From positions 1-34,080 of the forward strand of contig JAILPJ010000083.1 in assembly GCA_024699605.1 (NCBI GenBank): a stretch of DNA of 34,080 bases. The letters run 5' to 3'. The stretch comes from Desulfovibrio sp. (GTDB taxonomy: Bacteria; Desulfobacterota; Desulfovibrionia; Desulfovibrionales; Desulfovibrionaceae). A model generated the notes under the pieces. That model was not told the origin of the DNA, searched no databases, and worked only from the letters and a program-made list of their open reading frames with translations. The stretch's first letter is position 1. Each line of letters begins with the position of its first letter. Below are positions 16,908 to 25,290 of this stretch, piece by piece. The translations under genes were made by a program, and so were the position numbers.

Positions 16908-17885
16908 ATGGATGAGAATGTTTCGTCGGCTGACAGTGGCAGCGGATTTTTGGTGACAGAAGCCGAGGCCGGACAAAAACTTTTGCAGTTGCTTGAACGC
17001 AGACTGCATCTTGCACCGTCCCTTTTGCATCGCTGGATTCGTACAGGCCAGATTCGCTGTAATGCGGCGCGCTGCAAGCCCTTTGATCGAATTTGTGCGG
17101 GTACTTTTGTCCGTATACCGCCTTTTGCCTGGAAAATGGCCCAGCAAAGTGTCTTTGAGCGTTCAAGCCAGCTTCCGCCCCTGCCCCCTGAAGTCGGTCG
17201 ACACGGTCAGCTTGTGGCCTACCTCAAACCTGCGGGTTTGCCCACCCATCCAGGCTCTGCCCATACCGACAGCTTGGCTGCCCGTCTCAAGCAGCATGCT
17301 GGCGTCGCTCCTTTTGTGCCAGTACCGGCCCATCGTCTTGACAAGGATACGCAGGGCTTATTGCTCGTGGCCACCAGTCACGCCGCGTTGCGCAGTTTAC
17401 AGGCGCAGATTCGAGCAGGCCAGCTGAGCAAGGAATACCTCTGCTGGGTGCAAGGACTTTGGCCATGGCGCAAGACGCGACTTCTGCGTCATTATCTGAG
17501 TAAGAGCTGGGAGGCTGGCTTCGAAAAAGTGCGTGTCTTTGGGCTGACAGCTGGGAGTGAGGAGCGGCCCATGGGAAAACTCGCCGAAACACTGGTGGCT
17601 CCGCTCGCCTTTGGTCAAGACTGTACGCTCCTGCTTGTACGCATTCTCACCGGTCGAACCCATCAGATTCGAGCTCAGATGGCTCATCTTGGCTACCCCT
17701 TGCTGGGCGATGCCAAATATGGCTCAAGCGTCAAAGGGCCTCTCTATCTGTGCGCCTTCAGGTTGACTTTGCCCGATGGCTTTGTTTTTGCCACACTGCC
17801 TGACTGGCCCGAGCCCTTTACGGTGCATGAGCTCCCCTCCCAATCCCTCAGTCCTACGCAGAATATCGAGATTTGTTGTGAATGA
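16908..17885 (+). CDS. RluA-family rRNA/tRNA pseudouridine synthase
   Basis: 325 residues. It isomerises uridine to pseudouridine in structured RNA. An S4-like RNA-binding segment (about 15-70: L-L-H-R-W-I-R-T-G-Q-I-R) precedes the catalytic domain; the catalytic Asp is D145 in A-H-R-L-D-K-D-T-Q-G. A later G-R-T-H-Q-I-R-A-Q and L-G-D-A-K-Y-G are family landmarks. RluC/RluD subtypes cannot be told apart here, so no symbol is given. The ribosome site is weak (AAGGCAG). The stop overlaps the start of der by 8 bases. Confidence 0.93.
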   Translation: MDENVSSADSGSGFLVTEAEAGQKLLQLLERRLHLAPSLLHRWIRTGQIRCNAARCKPFDRICAGTFVRIPPFAWKMAQQSVFERSSQLPPLPPEVGRHGQLVAYLKPAGLPTHPGSAHTDSLAARLKQHAGVAPFVPVPAHRLDKDTQGLLLVATSHAALRSLQAQIRAGQLSKEYLCWVQGLWPWRKTRLLRHYLSKSWEAGFEKVRVFGLTAGSEERPMGKLAETLVAPLAFGQDCTLLLVRILTGRTHQIRAQMAHLGYPLLGDAKYGSSVKGPLYLCAFRLTLPDGFVFATLPDWPEPFTVHELPSQSLSPTQNIEICCE

Positions 17886-19254
17886 GCTGCCGCGTATCGT
17901 TCTTTTGGGTCGACCCAATGTTGGCAAGTCGACCCTTTTCAATCGTTTGATCCGGAGCAATCGGGCCATTACCCACGACCGGCCGGGCATCACCCGCGAC
18001 GCCCTTGAAGGCTGTGTGCGCAAGGGCGCCAAAGCCTTGTTTACCCTTGTGGATACCGGTGGACTGACCCTGACGGACAGCGAACGGGTGAGCAGTGGGC
18101 CTGAAGGGCTCAAGGGCTTTGAAGAGGCTATTTTTGCTCAGGTCCAGTCGGTCTTGGCCACAGCCCAAGCCATTTGTCTTGTGGTGGACGCCAGAGACGG
18201 TCTTTTACCCATGGACGCCCATCTGGCGACGCTGGCGAGAAGATCAGGGCTTCCGCTCTTATGTGTGGTGAACAAAGTTGACGGCAGTGAACACACAGAG
18301 CGGCTCAGTGCGGAATTCCATGCTTTGGGCTTGCCCTTGATCGCCATTTCAGCAGCCCATGGTCTGCATATCCCCGAGCTTGTGCAGAAGATGTCCTCCC
18401 TTCTGCCTGAGGGCCAAGCGCTTGCTTCTGAAACCCCTGCACCGGCTCTCAGGCTGGCCTTTCTGGGGCGGCCCAATGCTGGCAAGTCATCACTCGTCAA
18501 TGCGCTGACCGGTCAAGAGCGCATGATTACGTCGGATGTGCCTGGCACGACTCGTGACAGTGTGGATGTGGCCTTCAGGCTGGGAGGGCGCAACTATGTC
18601 TTTGTGGACACAGCCGGTGTGCGCCGGAAAACCAAGATCAGCGACGAGGTGGAACGGTTTTCGGTGAACTCTTCGCTCAAGTCGACCACCAAGGCCGATG
18701 TGACGCTTCTGGTCTTGGATGCGACAGAGGAATTGAGTGTCCAGGATAAACGTTTGATTGATCTCCTGGACCGTCGCAAAACGCCTTTTCTCGTGCTTTT
18801 GAACAAACGCGATCTTCTGTCTGAGCGTGAGATAACCCGCGTGCGCAAGGAAGTGGCAGAACAGCTGGCCTTCTGTGCCCATGTGCCTGTGCTTTGTGTT
18901 TCAGCCAAAAGCGGGCAGGGCTTGCAGAAAGTTTTGCCCATGGCCTTACGCATCAAAGAAGAGTGCAGCAAACGTATTCCCACAGGCAAGCTTAACCGGG
19001 CCATGGAAGAAGTGCTGACGAGACATCAGCCGCCAGTGGTCAGGCGTTCCCGCCCGCGTTTTTTCTACCTGACCCAGGCCGAGTCAGAGCCGCCGACCTT
19101 TGTGTTCTTTGTCAGTGACGCCACGCGAGTGCCTGAAAGTTATTTGCGTTACCTTGAGCGTGGTTTGCGGAAGCTTTTTGCTATAGATCACGCCCCGGTG
19201 CGTATGCATTTGCGTTCAAGCCATAAAAAACAGTCAGGCAAGTCGGCCTCCTAA
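17878..19254 (+). CDS. der: Ribosome-associated GTPase Der (EngA)
   Basis: 458 residues with two GTPase domains in tandem, needed for 50S assembly. The first P-loop is G-R-P-N-V-G-K-S at 11-18, with D-T-G-G and N-K-V-D after it; the second is G-R-P-N-A-G-K-S at 197-204, with D-T-A-G and N-K-R-D. The C-terminal KH-like domain keeps P-R-F-F-Y-L-T-Q and F-V-F-F-V. I start at GTG 17878, which overlaps the pseudouridine synthase stop and gives V-N-E-L-P-R-I-V-L-L-G; the frame is open further upstream, but that part is a shadow of the previous gene. Confidence 0.95.
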   Translation: MNELPRIVLLGRPNVGKSTLFNRLIRSNRAITHDRPGITRDALEGCVRKGAKALFTLVDTGGLTLTDSERVSSGPEGLKGFEEAIFAQVQSVLATAQAICLVVDARDGLLPMDAHLATLARRSGLPLLCVVNKVDGSEHTERLSAEFHALGLPLIAISAAHGLHIPELVQKMSSLLPEGQALASETPAPALRLAFLGRPNAGKSSLVNALTGQERMITSDVPGTTRDSVDVAFRLGGRNYVFVDTAGVRRKTKISDEVERFSVNSSLKSTTKADVTLLVLDATEELSVQDKRLIDLLDRRKTPFLVLLNKRDLLSEREITRVRKEVAEQLAFCAHVPVLCVSAKSGQGLQKVLPMALRIKEECSKRIPTGKLNRAMEEVLTRHQPPVVRRSRPRFFYLTQAESEPPTFVFFVSDATRVPESYLRYLERGLRKLFAIDHAPVRMHLRSSHKKQSGKSAS

Positions 19255-19270
19255 ACGAACCGCTTTGAAA

Positions 19271-19315
19271 CCCAAAAAAAAAGGAGAGAAACGTGTTTCT
19301 CTCCCTTTTTTTGGG
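19271..19315. terminator. Bidirectional terminator between der and rubrerythrin
   Basis: GGAGAGAAAC (19283-19292) pairs perfectly with GTTTCTCTCC (19295-19304) over a 2-base gap. The stem is flanked by an A run (19274-19282) and a T run (19306-19312) and then CCC/GGG, which gives a U tract to transcripts of both convergent genes. Confidence 0.88.
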
Positions 19316-19323
19316 CTTACGGC

Positions 19324-19863
19324 TTAGTAATTTTCTTTTTTGATTTCGAAGAAGCTCTGGGGATGACTACAGACTGGGCAGAGCTTGGGCGCCTTTTTGC
19401 CGATGACAATATGGCCACAGTTGATGCACTGCCAGATGCGGTCGCCGTCACGCGAAAAGACGAGATCACCCTTGATATTGGCCAGAAGTTTGCGATAGCG
19501 CTCTTCGTGCTCTTTTTCGATCTTGCCGACCATTTCAAAACGGGCGGCGATTTCCGTAAAGCCTTCTTCGCGGGCTTCCTTGGCCATACGGTCGTACATA
19601 TTGGTCCATTCGAAATTTTCGCCGTCTGCGGCCTGCTCGAGATTGGACACGGTATCCTGAATATCCCCGCCCTGCAGATACTTGAACCAGATCTTGGCGT
19701 GTTCTTTTTCGTTACCGGCGGTTTCTTCAAAAATATTGGCGATCTGGACATAGCCTTCTTTGCGGGCTTTGGAGGCAAAGTAGGTATACTTGTTGCGGGC
19801 CTGGCTTTCGCCGGCAAAGGCTTCCTGCAAATTTTTTTCGGTTTTGCTGCCTTTGAGTTCCAT
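19324..19863 (-). CDS. Rubrerythrin
   Basis: 179 residues. A non-haem iron peroxide reductase of anaerobes that protects against oxidative stress. The ferritin-like diiron domain has [18 protein letters not shown] and E-K-E-H-E-E (paired Glu-x-x-His iron ligands). The C-terminal rubredoxin-like domain has two Cys pairs, C-I-N-C-G-H and C-P-V-C-S-H. The ATG at 19863 follows AAGGAG by 7 bases; longer in-frame starts add residues outside the family. No PerR-type box was recognised upstream. Confidence 0.96.
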   Translation of the reverse strand: MELKGSKTEKNLQEAFAGESQARNKYTYFASKARKEGYVQIANIFEETAGNEKEHAKIWFKYLQGGDIQDTVSNLEQAADGENFEWTNMYDRMAKEAREEGFTEIAARFEMVGKIEKEHEERYRKLLANIKGDLVFSRDGDRIWQCINCGHIVIGKKAPKLCPVCSHPQSFFEIKKENY

Positions 19864-20048
19864 GGCACACTCCTTCATGGTTAAATGATGTCCCTGGCTG
19901 GAGACAGAAAAAAGTTGGACTGGCAAAAAAGGGCAAACGCCGGGTAATGCGGCACAGTTTTTTGCTTAAACCCAGTGTGCCCCATGCGCCTGCAAAAGGC
20001 AAGGAGCTGGGTGTGCTCAGCCTTTTGAACAGAGCTTAGGACTTTTGC

Positions 20049-20585
20049 TTATTTGGCGTTAGGGGTTGGTTTGACATGCCCTAAAAGCTTGGCACTGCGT
20101 TGGCCTTCGGGTTTGAGGCTTTGGAGAATGCTCTCGGCCCCCTGAGCGGCGGGATCTTTGACAATAATGATCAGAAGATCCTCGGCATTGGCCGCCACCA
20201 GGGTTTTGGCTTGGCCTTTCAGAATGGTGTCGCGGGGATTGCCGGTAAACACCCAGAAGGGGCCTTCGGCCACAGGTTCAGAGGCCTCAGCCTGCTGACT
20301 TGCCAGCGTTCTGGCGGATTGTTCGGCATCTTTGCCGGGCTTGTTGGGTAAAAGGTAGAGACTCAGATAGGCCACATAGTTTTCTTCCTGAGTGTCTTTT
20401 TTACCAAGAAAGAGCATGTATTCGTTTTTGTCGCGGCTGCTAATACCTGTGCGTTCGCTGCCATCCCAGCCTGCGGGCAGATCGACTCGAAATTCGGAAA
20501 AGACACGCTCTTCGGCAAGGGCTGGATGGGCCAAAACGCTCAGTGCGAAAACGCATACAAGGCTTGAGAAAAAACAACGGATCAT
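20049..20585 (-). CDS. Small secreted protein of unknown function
   Basis: 178 residues with a signal peptide (M-I-R-C-F-F-S-S-L-V-C-V ending H-P-A-L-A) and likely cleavage before E-E-R-V-F-S. The mature part has F-R-V-D-L-P-A-G-W-D-G, a Y-M-L-F-L-G-K-K-D strand, Y-V-A-Y-L-S-L-Y-L-L and L-L-I-I-I-V-K-D, and ends in a basic tail after I-L-Q-S-L-K-P. Plan and start resemble the protein at 12484-12978, suggesting paralogues. The start follows GGAG. It is 21 bases after the membrane-protein gene at 20607-21518 and probably co-transcribed. No named family recognised. Confidence 0.8.
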   Translation of the reverse strand: MIRCFFSSLVCVFALSVLAHPALAEERVFSEFRVDLPAGWDGSERTGISSRDKNEYMLFLGKKDTQEENYVAYLSLYLLPNKPGKDAEQSARTLASQQAEASEPVAEGPFWVFTGNPRDTILKGQAKTLVAANAEDLLIIIVKDPAAQGAESILQSLKPEGQRSAKLLGHVKPTPNAK

Positions 20586-20606
20586 GCCAAACTCCGATTT
20601 TGGACA

Positions 20607-21518
20607 TTAGGGAGTACGCAAAAACGACAAAAGAGAGGGAATGGCCAAAAAGCCGAGAAAGAACACAAGGGCAGAGCCTTCAAAGAGAGCGGTTTTTTTT
20701 GGCCATTTATGAATCAGGGCGAGGGTGAGCGCCAAAACAACCATGGTCAAGAGCGTATTTTCCAAAAGGTTCTGGAAAATCGTGGCGGGGATTTGACCAG
20801 GACGCAGCAGGTAACCAATGCCGACGGCCCAGACATTCAGACAGTGGGGAATGGCTCCCACCAGACCAAGTCCGGCAAGCCAGCGCCTGACAAGGGTGAT
20901 GTCTTGGGGGGGAGTCTGCAAGGCGCTTAAGGCGCGCGTGATTGTGGGCACAAGGGCCAGAAGGGTGATACAGGCCGGTACAAGGGAAAAATAGGCGAGA
21001 TGCCAGGTGTGCATCAAGATGGCGGTGAAGGCCTGACTGGCCTTGAGGCCCGGCGGCAGACCGGCAAAGGGCCACGAAAGGCAAAAGAAGGCGGCAAAGC
21101 ACAGCATTACCAGCACGACGCTGAGAACCAGAGCCTGCCCGAGTTTTTGCTGGCTTGTTCCAAGCCTCTTGGCAAGCCAAAGGGCCAGTGGGGGCACAAG
21201 GAGCCAGAGGGCAATATTCACCGTATAGGGCAGGACAGCCGGGTTGAGCGGCGAAGGCCACTGCCAGGCGCCACCCTTGCTGCTAACATTTGCCACAAAG
21301 AGCAAAAAAGCGCCCAGGGTTGACAGCGGCCCTGCCAGAGCGAGGAAGACCAAGGTTTTCGCCAGATACTGGCTTACGCTCAGGCAGAGTCGCAGATGCT
21401 TGCGTTGAGCCAGAAGCAAAGCCAAAAGCAGAAGGCACGAGAGGCCAAGCGCTGCCTTGGCCAGGGCCAAGGCCAAATCCACAAGAAACTGACAGAGAAA
21501 AAGCATTAGCGGTTCCAT
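20607..21518 (-). CDS. Polytopic membrane protein of unknown function
   Basis: 303 residues and almost wholly hydrophobic, with about 8 likely membrane segments (for example near 10-37, 50-75, 95-115, 130-155, 165-190, 215-235, 250-270, 280-300). It is Leu/Ala rich, with short loops such as N-V-S-S-K-G-G-A-W-Q-W-P-S-P-L-N. I recognise no family motif. It starts 15 bases after the ABC exporter stop, with AAGGAAG upstream, so the two are surely co-transcribed and may work together. A permease or a lipid/polysaccharide-related role is only a guess from its neighbour. Confidence 0.8.
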   Translation of the reverse strand: MEPLMLFLCQFLVDLALALAKAALGLSCLLLLALLLAQRKHLRLCLSVSQYLAKTLVFLALAGPLSTLGAFLLFVANVSSKGGAWQWPSPLNPAVLPYTVNIALWLLVPPLALWLAKRLGTSQQKLGQALVLSVVLVMLCFAAFFCLSWPFAGLPPGLKASQAFTAILMHTWHLAYFSLVPACITLLALVPTITRALSALQTPPQDITLVRRWLAGLGLVGAIPHCLNVWAVGIGYLLRPGQIPATIFQNLLENTLLTMVVLALTLALIHKWPKKTALFEGSALVFFLGFLAIPSLLSFLRTP

Positions 21519-21533
21519 GCGGCGTGTTCTTCC

Positions 21534-23384
21534 TTAGTCCAGGCTGCTGGCTTTTTCCCTGAGATAGGCCTCATATCTGGGGAGAATTTCACTGGGCCGG
21601 CCATGGGCAAGTATGGTGCCCTGGCCCAGCCAGTAGAGATAATCGCAGCTGGTCACCGTGCTCAGTCTGTGGGCGACCAGAACGAGTGTGGCGTGGCCGC
21701 CCAGCGATTCAATGGTGTGCTGAATGGCCTGTTCCGACGCGCCATCGAGAGCACTGGTGGCTTCGTCAAAGAGAATCAGCTCGGGTTCTTCATAGAGGGC
21801 CCGGGCAATGGCCACTCTTTGCACCTGACCGCCCGAAAGCCGAACCCCGCGTTCGCCAATGACCGTATCGAGTCCTTCCGGCAGATCGGGCAGAAAATCC
21901 ATGGCCGCCATGCGACAGCAGCGTTCAACGCGGGCGCGGTCAATGTCTTTTCCCCATTGGGAAAAGGCCACGTTTTCAGCAATACTGGCATTGAGCAGAA
22001 AGGGCGTTTGCGGCACATAGCCGATATGTCTGAGCCAAAGGGGTCTGAGCTGGGCGTCAAGCCTTTTGCCATCCACGCAGATTTCCCCCCTGGTGGGACT
22101 CAGAAGGCCGGTGAGCAGACCGACCACCGTGCTTTTGCCAGCGCCTGAGGACCCGATGAAACCGATCATGCTGCCCTTGGGGATGCGGACATTGAGTGCC
22201 GTTAAGGCATCGGGGCGCGAGCTGGGGGTATCGGGATAGCGGAAGGCGACATCTTTAATCACAAGCTCCTTTTTCAGGCTGAAGTCGTCGGGTGTGGTGC
22301 TTGCCTGATTTTCCTGAAGCTGCTCTGCCGCTTTGATTTCCTCACTCAATTCCGCAATGAAGGCGATGGCATCGTGGGTGTAGACCATGTGCTGCTGCAC
22401 TTGCAAAAGGGCCGTGACGAGGCTATTGACCGTCGGCAGGATGCGCCAGGTGACCGCACAGAGCAGGGTCAATTGCCCTGTGAGCTGGGCTACGCTTAAG
22501 CCTTGTCGGCTCATGATGACGAGGGCCGCCAGCAGCATCAGCATGCCTGTGAGGTCGAGGATCCACGAAGGGGCCGGATAGATGACCGGCAGCATACTCT
22601 GCACACGCGCAAAACCCTGTCTGCGGTTCTGAAACTGTTCGAGGAAGGCCTCTTCCTGTCCGTAAATTTTGACTTCGCGGATACCGGCCAGAGACGGATA
22701 ACTGACTTTATTGGCTCCGGCTTCCATCTGCATGGACGTGGCGTTGAGCTCTTGCACCTTGCGTTGAGCAAGGCTATAGGTCACACAGGTGCTTACCCCA
22801 GTACAGACGAGCACTAAAAGCGCTGCCCAGGGTGTCACTGACATCACCACGGCAATCAGCACACAGGCCACAAGGAACTGACTTGTGGCCTGCAGGGCGG
22901 CCAGAAGGAAATCGGCGCTGAAGCGGGCCCAGGTCAGACGTGTTTGCAGCATGCTCATGTCCTGGCGTACATGCCAGAGATAGGGGGCGTGGAGCAGAAG
23001 CCTGTAGAAGCGGACACTGAAATAGACGCCGACATGTTGGGAAAATTCGGCCTGACGCCAGGTCATAAAGGCCAGAGACAGGGATTTTAAAGCCAGAGCG
23101 AGGCATAAAACAACCATCAGCCAGAGCAGGAGTGTCCTCTGATCCTGGCTGAGCGGGGTCAGAACCGGAAAGAGCTCCAGCAGTCTGCGGAAGGCTTGTG
23201 CTTCAAGAAGACTCTCCGGGGCGGCGAGGGCTACGCCCAGCAGAGAGAGCGCCGCGGTGATGGCGAGTTCAAGCAGACTGATACTGCTGGAGAGGGCCAG
23301 CACCCTCAGGCAGCGTCTCTTTAACGGTTGACTGAGCTGGGCAAAGATCGTGCGAAAGGTGTTCAGGGCCTGAAAACGCGACAT
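21534..23384 (-). CDS. ABC exporter, fused permease and ATPase
   Basis: 616 residues in the MsbA-like half-transporter layout. The N-terminal membrane domain (about 1-340) has hydrophobic segments and is followed by the ATPase: Walker A G-S-S-G-A-G-K-S-T near 415, signature L-S-G-G-Q-V-Q-R near 516, Walker B L-I-L-F-D-E-A-T-S-A-L-D near 537 and the switch H in V-A-H-R-L-S-T. All catalytic residues are intact. The ATG at 23384 follows GCGGAGC; the frame is open upstream to 23489 but lacks a better start. Substrate unknown. No accessory adaptor is beside it, and it is divergent from the secretion system, so it is not obviously part of it. Confidence 0.92.
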   Translation of the reverse strand: MSRFQALNTFRTIFAQLSQPLKRRCLRVLALSSSISLLELAITAALSLLGVALAAPESLLEAQAFRRLLELFPVLTPLSQDQRTLLLWLMVVLCLALALKSLSLAFMTWRQAEFSQHVGVYFSVRFYRLLLHAPYLWHVRQDMSMLQTRLTWARFSADFLLAALQATSQFLVACVLIAVVMSVTPWAALLVLVCTGVSTCVTYSLAQRKVQELNATSMQMEAGANKVSYPSLAGIREVKIYGQEEAFLEQFQNRRQGFARVQSMLPVIYPAPSWILDLTGMLMLLAALVIMSRQGLSVAQLTGQLTLLCAVTWRILPTVNSLVTALLQVQQHMVYTHDAIAFIAELSEEIKAAEQLQENQASTTPDDFSLKKELVIKDVAFRYPDTPSSRPDALTALNVRIPKGSMIGFIGSSGAGKSTVVGLLTGLLSPTRGEICVDGKRLDAQLRPLWLRHIGYVPQTPFLLNASIAENVAFSQWGKDIDRARVERCCRMAAMDFLPDLPEGLDTVIGERGVRLSGGQVQRVAIARALYEEPELILFDEATSALDGASEQAIQHTIESLGGHATLVLVAHRLSTVTSCDYLYWLGQGTILAHGRPSEILPRYEAYLREKASSLD

Positions 23385-23545
23385 GGTTTTTGCTCCGCAA
23401 AAAAGGCTTAAGAGGCAGAAAAGGCCTGCTTTGCATACACTCTGGGCGGAAAAATGTACATAGCAGGCTCTCTCTCGAGTAATTGGCAAGCTTTTTGATT
23501 AGGGCTAGAGTTTTTTCGTACTTGTGCCGATATACTTAGCGAACT

Positions 23546-23575
23546 GGAAAGCGTAAACGTCTTTGGTCGCTTTCC
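23546..23575. promoter_or_regulatory. Hairpin in the divergent promoter region upstream of the TolC-like gene
   Basis: GGAAAGCG (23546-23553) pairs perfectly with CGCTTTCC (23568-23575) across 14 bases, 48 bases before the TolC-like start. No T run follows. It could be an operator or leader structure; the region between the two divergent starts should also carry both promoters, none of which I can assign firmly. Confidence 0.4.
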
Positions 23576-23623
23576 GATAAACCTTAGCTCGAACAAAAAT
23601 ACGTTTGTGGAACGGAGTCGCGC

Positions 23624-25021
23624 ATGTTGAGAGCTATATTTTTCATCTTAACCCTCAGTCTTTGCTGGCCCGCTTACGGGATGGCAAAGCCAGCTTGGCC
23701 CCCAGCCCCGCCTCAGGGGACGGCTTTGGACATAGAAGATACCGTTTACGGTGTACTCAGAACACACCGCAGCCTGCGTGGTATGCAGGAGAATCGCGAA
23801 GTGCTTGAGCATGAGCTTTGGCGGGCTCGTGCAGGCTTTGGCCCGAGAGTCGATCTCGAGGGCAAGGCCGGCGGCAGTATCTACAGCGATAGTACCACGC
23901 GTTCTTACGATTGGGATGCCACCATGTACGGCTATGTCTCAGGCAGTGCCAAGCTTGTGCAGCCCATCTGGGATGGCTTTGCCACACGTTCTCGGGTGCG
24001 TGAAGCCCAGTCGACCTTAAATTCGCAGTATCACCGTGTTTTTGATACGGCCACGGCCCTGACCCTGGATGGTATTATCGCCCATATTGATCTGCTCAGA
24101 CGCAGAAGCATTTATGAAATGTCCCTTGAGAATATCCGTCAGCACAAGGAAATTCTCGCCCAGGCGCAGGAACGTGCTTCCTTCGGCGCGGACACCGAAG
24201 CCGATGTGACACAGACGCAGTCGCGTTTGGCCCGTGCGGAAAGTAGTCTTTCCGAAGCCAAGGCCGCTTTGCTCGTTGCCGAACACACCTACACCCGCTT
24301 GACGGGTCTTGATCCCAAGAATCTGCGTCCTGTGACCATGCCGCCGGACGTCTTTACCGCGACCGATAAGATCTATGAGCTGGCCCAGAAGTCCAATCCC
24401 AAGTTGGCCGCCTATCTGCAGGATATTCGTGCCGCCCGGGCCCGTAGAGAACTGGCTGATTCCGCCTTTTACCCGACCTTCAATCTGGAAGCCGGTCCGA
24501 GCTATACCGACCGCGGTGGCTCTTCAGATCGTTGGATCTACAGCTTTGATGTCTTGGGTACCATGCGTTGGAATATCTTTAACAGCGGTGCCGACGTAGC
24601 CGAACGCAAGGCGGCTTCAGCCCGTATGCGTCAGTCGCGCCAGGTCATGTACGACTATCTCGACAGCCTCAAGCTCGATATCGAGACCACCTGGAGCAAC
24701 TATCAGGCCGCTCAGGAGCAGTATCAGCATTACTCCAAGGCCGTGGAATTCAATAAGTACACACGTGCCGCCTATCTGGAACAGTTTTCCATCGGCAAGC
24801 GCAGCCTTCTGGACGTGCTAGACACCATCAGCGAGCTCTATAATTCTTCCACACAGGCAGAAACAGCACGCGGCAATATCCTCGTGGGTGCCTATCGCCT
24901 TTCAGGATTGACCGGCAATCTCCTGCCTTCCATGGGCATTGATACCAAGCCCTTACAAGAACGGGTGCCTGTGGATCCAGAGGATAAGCGGGAACGATTT
25001 ACCCCTGCCTGGTTTAAGTAG
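23624..25021 (+). CDS. TolC-family outer-membrane channel of a type I secretion system
   Basis: 465 residues with a signal peptide (M-L-R-A-I-F-F-I-L-T-L-S-L ending Y-G-M-A). The mature part has the long alpha-helical repeats of TolC/OEP proteins: a duplicated helix-strand-helix plan, with A-H-I-D-L-L-R-R, T-E-A-D-V-T-Q-T-Q-S-R-L-A-R-A in the first half, and S-I-G-K-R-S-L-L-D-V-L-D-T-I-S-E-L-Y-N, the classical second-half signature. It would form the outer-membrane exit duct for the exporter encoded downstream. Start ATG 23624 follows GGAG. A strong terminator follows at 25046, so its level may be set independently of the other components. Confidence 0.93.
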   Translation: MLRAIFFILTLSLCWPAYGMAKPAWPPAPPQGTALDIEDTVYGVLRTHRSLRGMQENREVLEHELWRARAGFGPRVDLEGKAGGSIYSDSTTRSYDWDATMYGYVSGSAKLVQPIWDGFATRSRVREAQSTLNSQYHRVFDTATALTLDGIIAHIDLLRRRSIYEMSLENIRQHKEILAQAQERASFGADTEADVTQTQSRLARAESSLSEAKAALLVAEHTYTRLTGLDPKNLRPVTMPPDVFTATDKIYELAQKSNPKLAAYLQDIRAARARRELADSAFYPTFNLEAGPSYTDRGGSSDRWIYSFDVLGTMRWNIFNSGADVAERKAASARMRQSRQVMYDYLDSLKLDIETTWSNYQAAQEQYQHYSKAVEFNKYTRAAYLEQFSIGKRSLLDVLDTISELYNSSTQAETARGNILVGAYRLSGLTGNLLPSMGIDTKPLQERVPVDPEDKRERFTPAWFK

Positions 25022-25045
25022 TCTTTTGCTCAAGAAGATCCACAA

Positions 25046-25094
25046 GCCAAGGGCCGTCCCATGATGATTGGGGCGGCCCTTGGCGTTTTTTTTT
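25046..25094 (+). terminator. Strong terminator after the TolC-like gene
   Basis: GCCAAGGGCCG (25046-25056) pairs perfectly with CGGCCCTTGGC (25074-25084), followed by G and nine T (25086-25094). It splits the type I secretion cluster into two transcripts. Confidence 0.9.
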
Positions 25095-25290
25095 GCCTCA
25101 AAAAAAGTTCACAGCATGCAGAGCAACTTTTTCAGGTATTTGAAAATCAATTTCAGTTTGCTATTGAATATTTTGGCTGCAGGGCATATCGTAGAATTGA
25201 GTACACTAGCTCAGACAGCGTGTGTGGTTTCTGATAGACTCTGCTCCGTCAGACGTTTTTTCTCGCTTTGGCAAAAAACTGGTTACAGCA

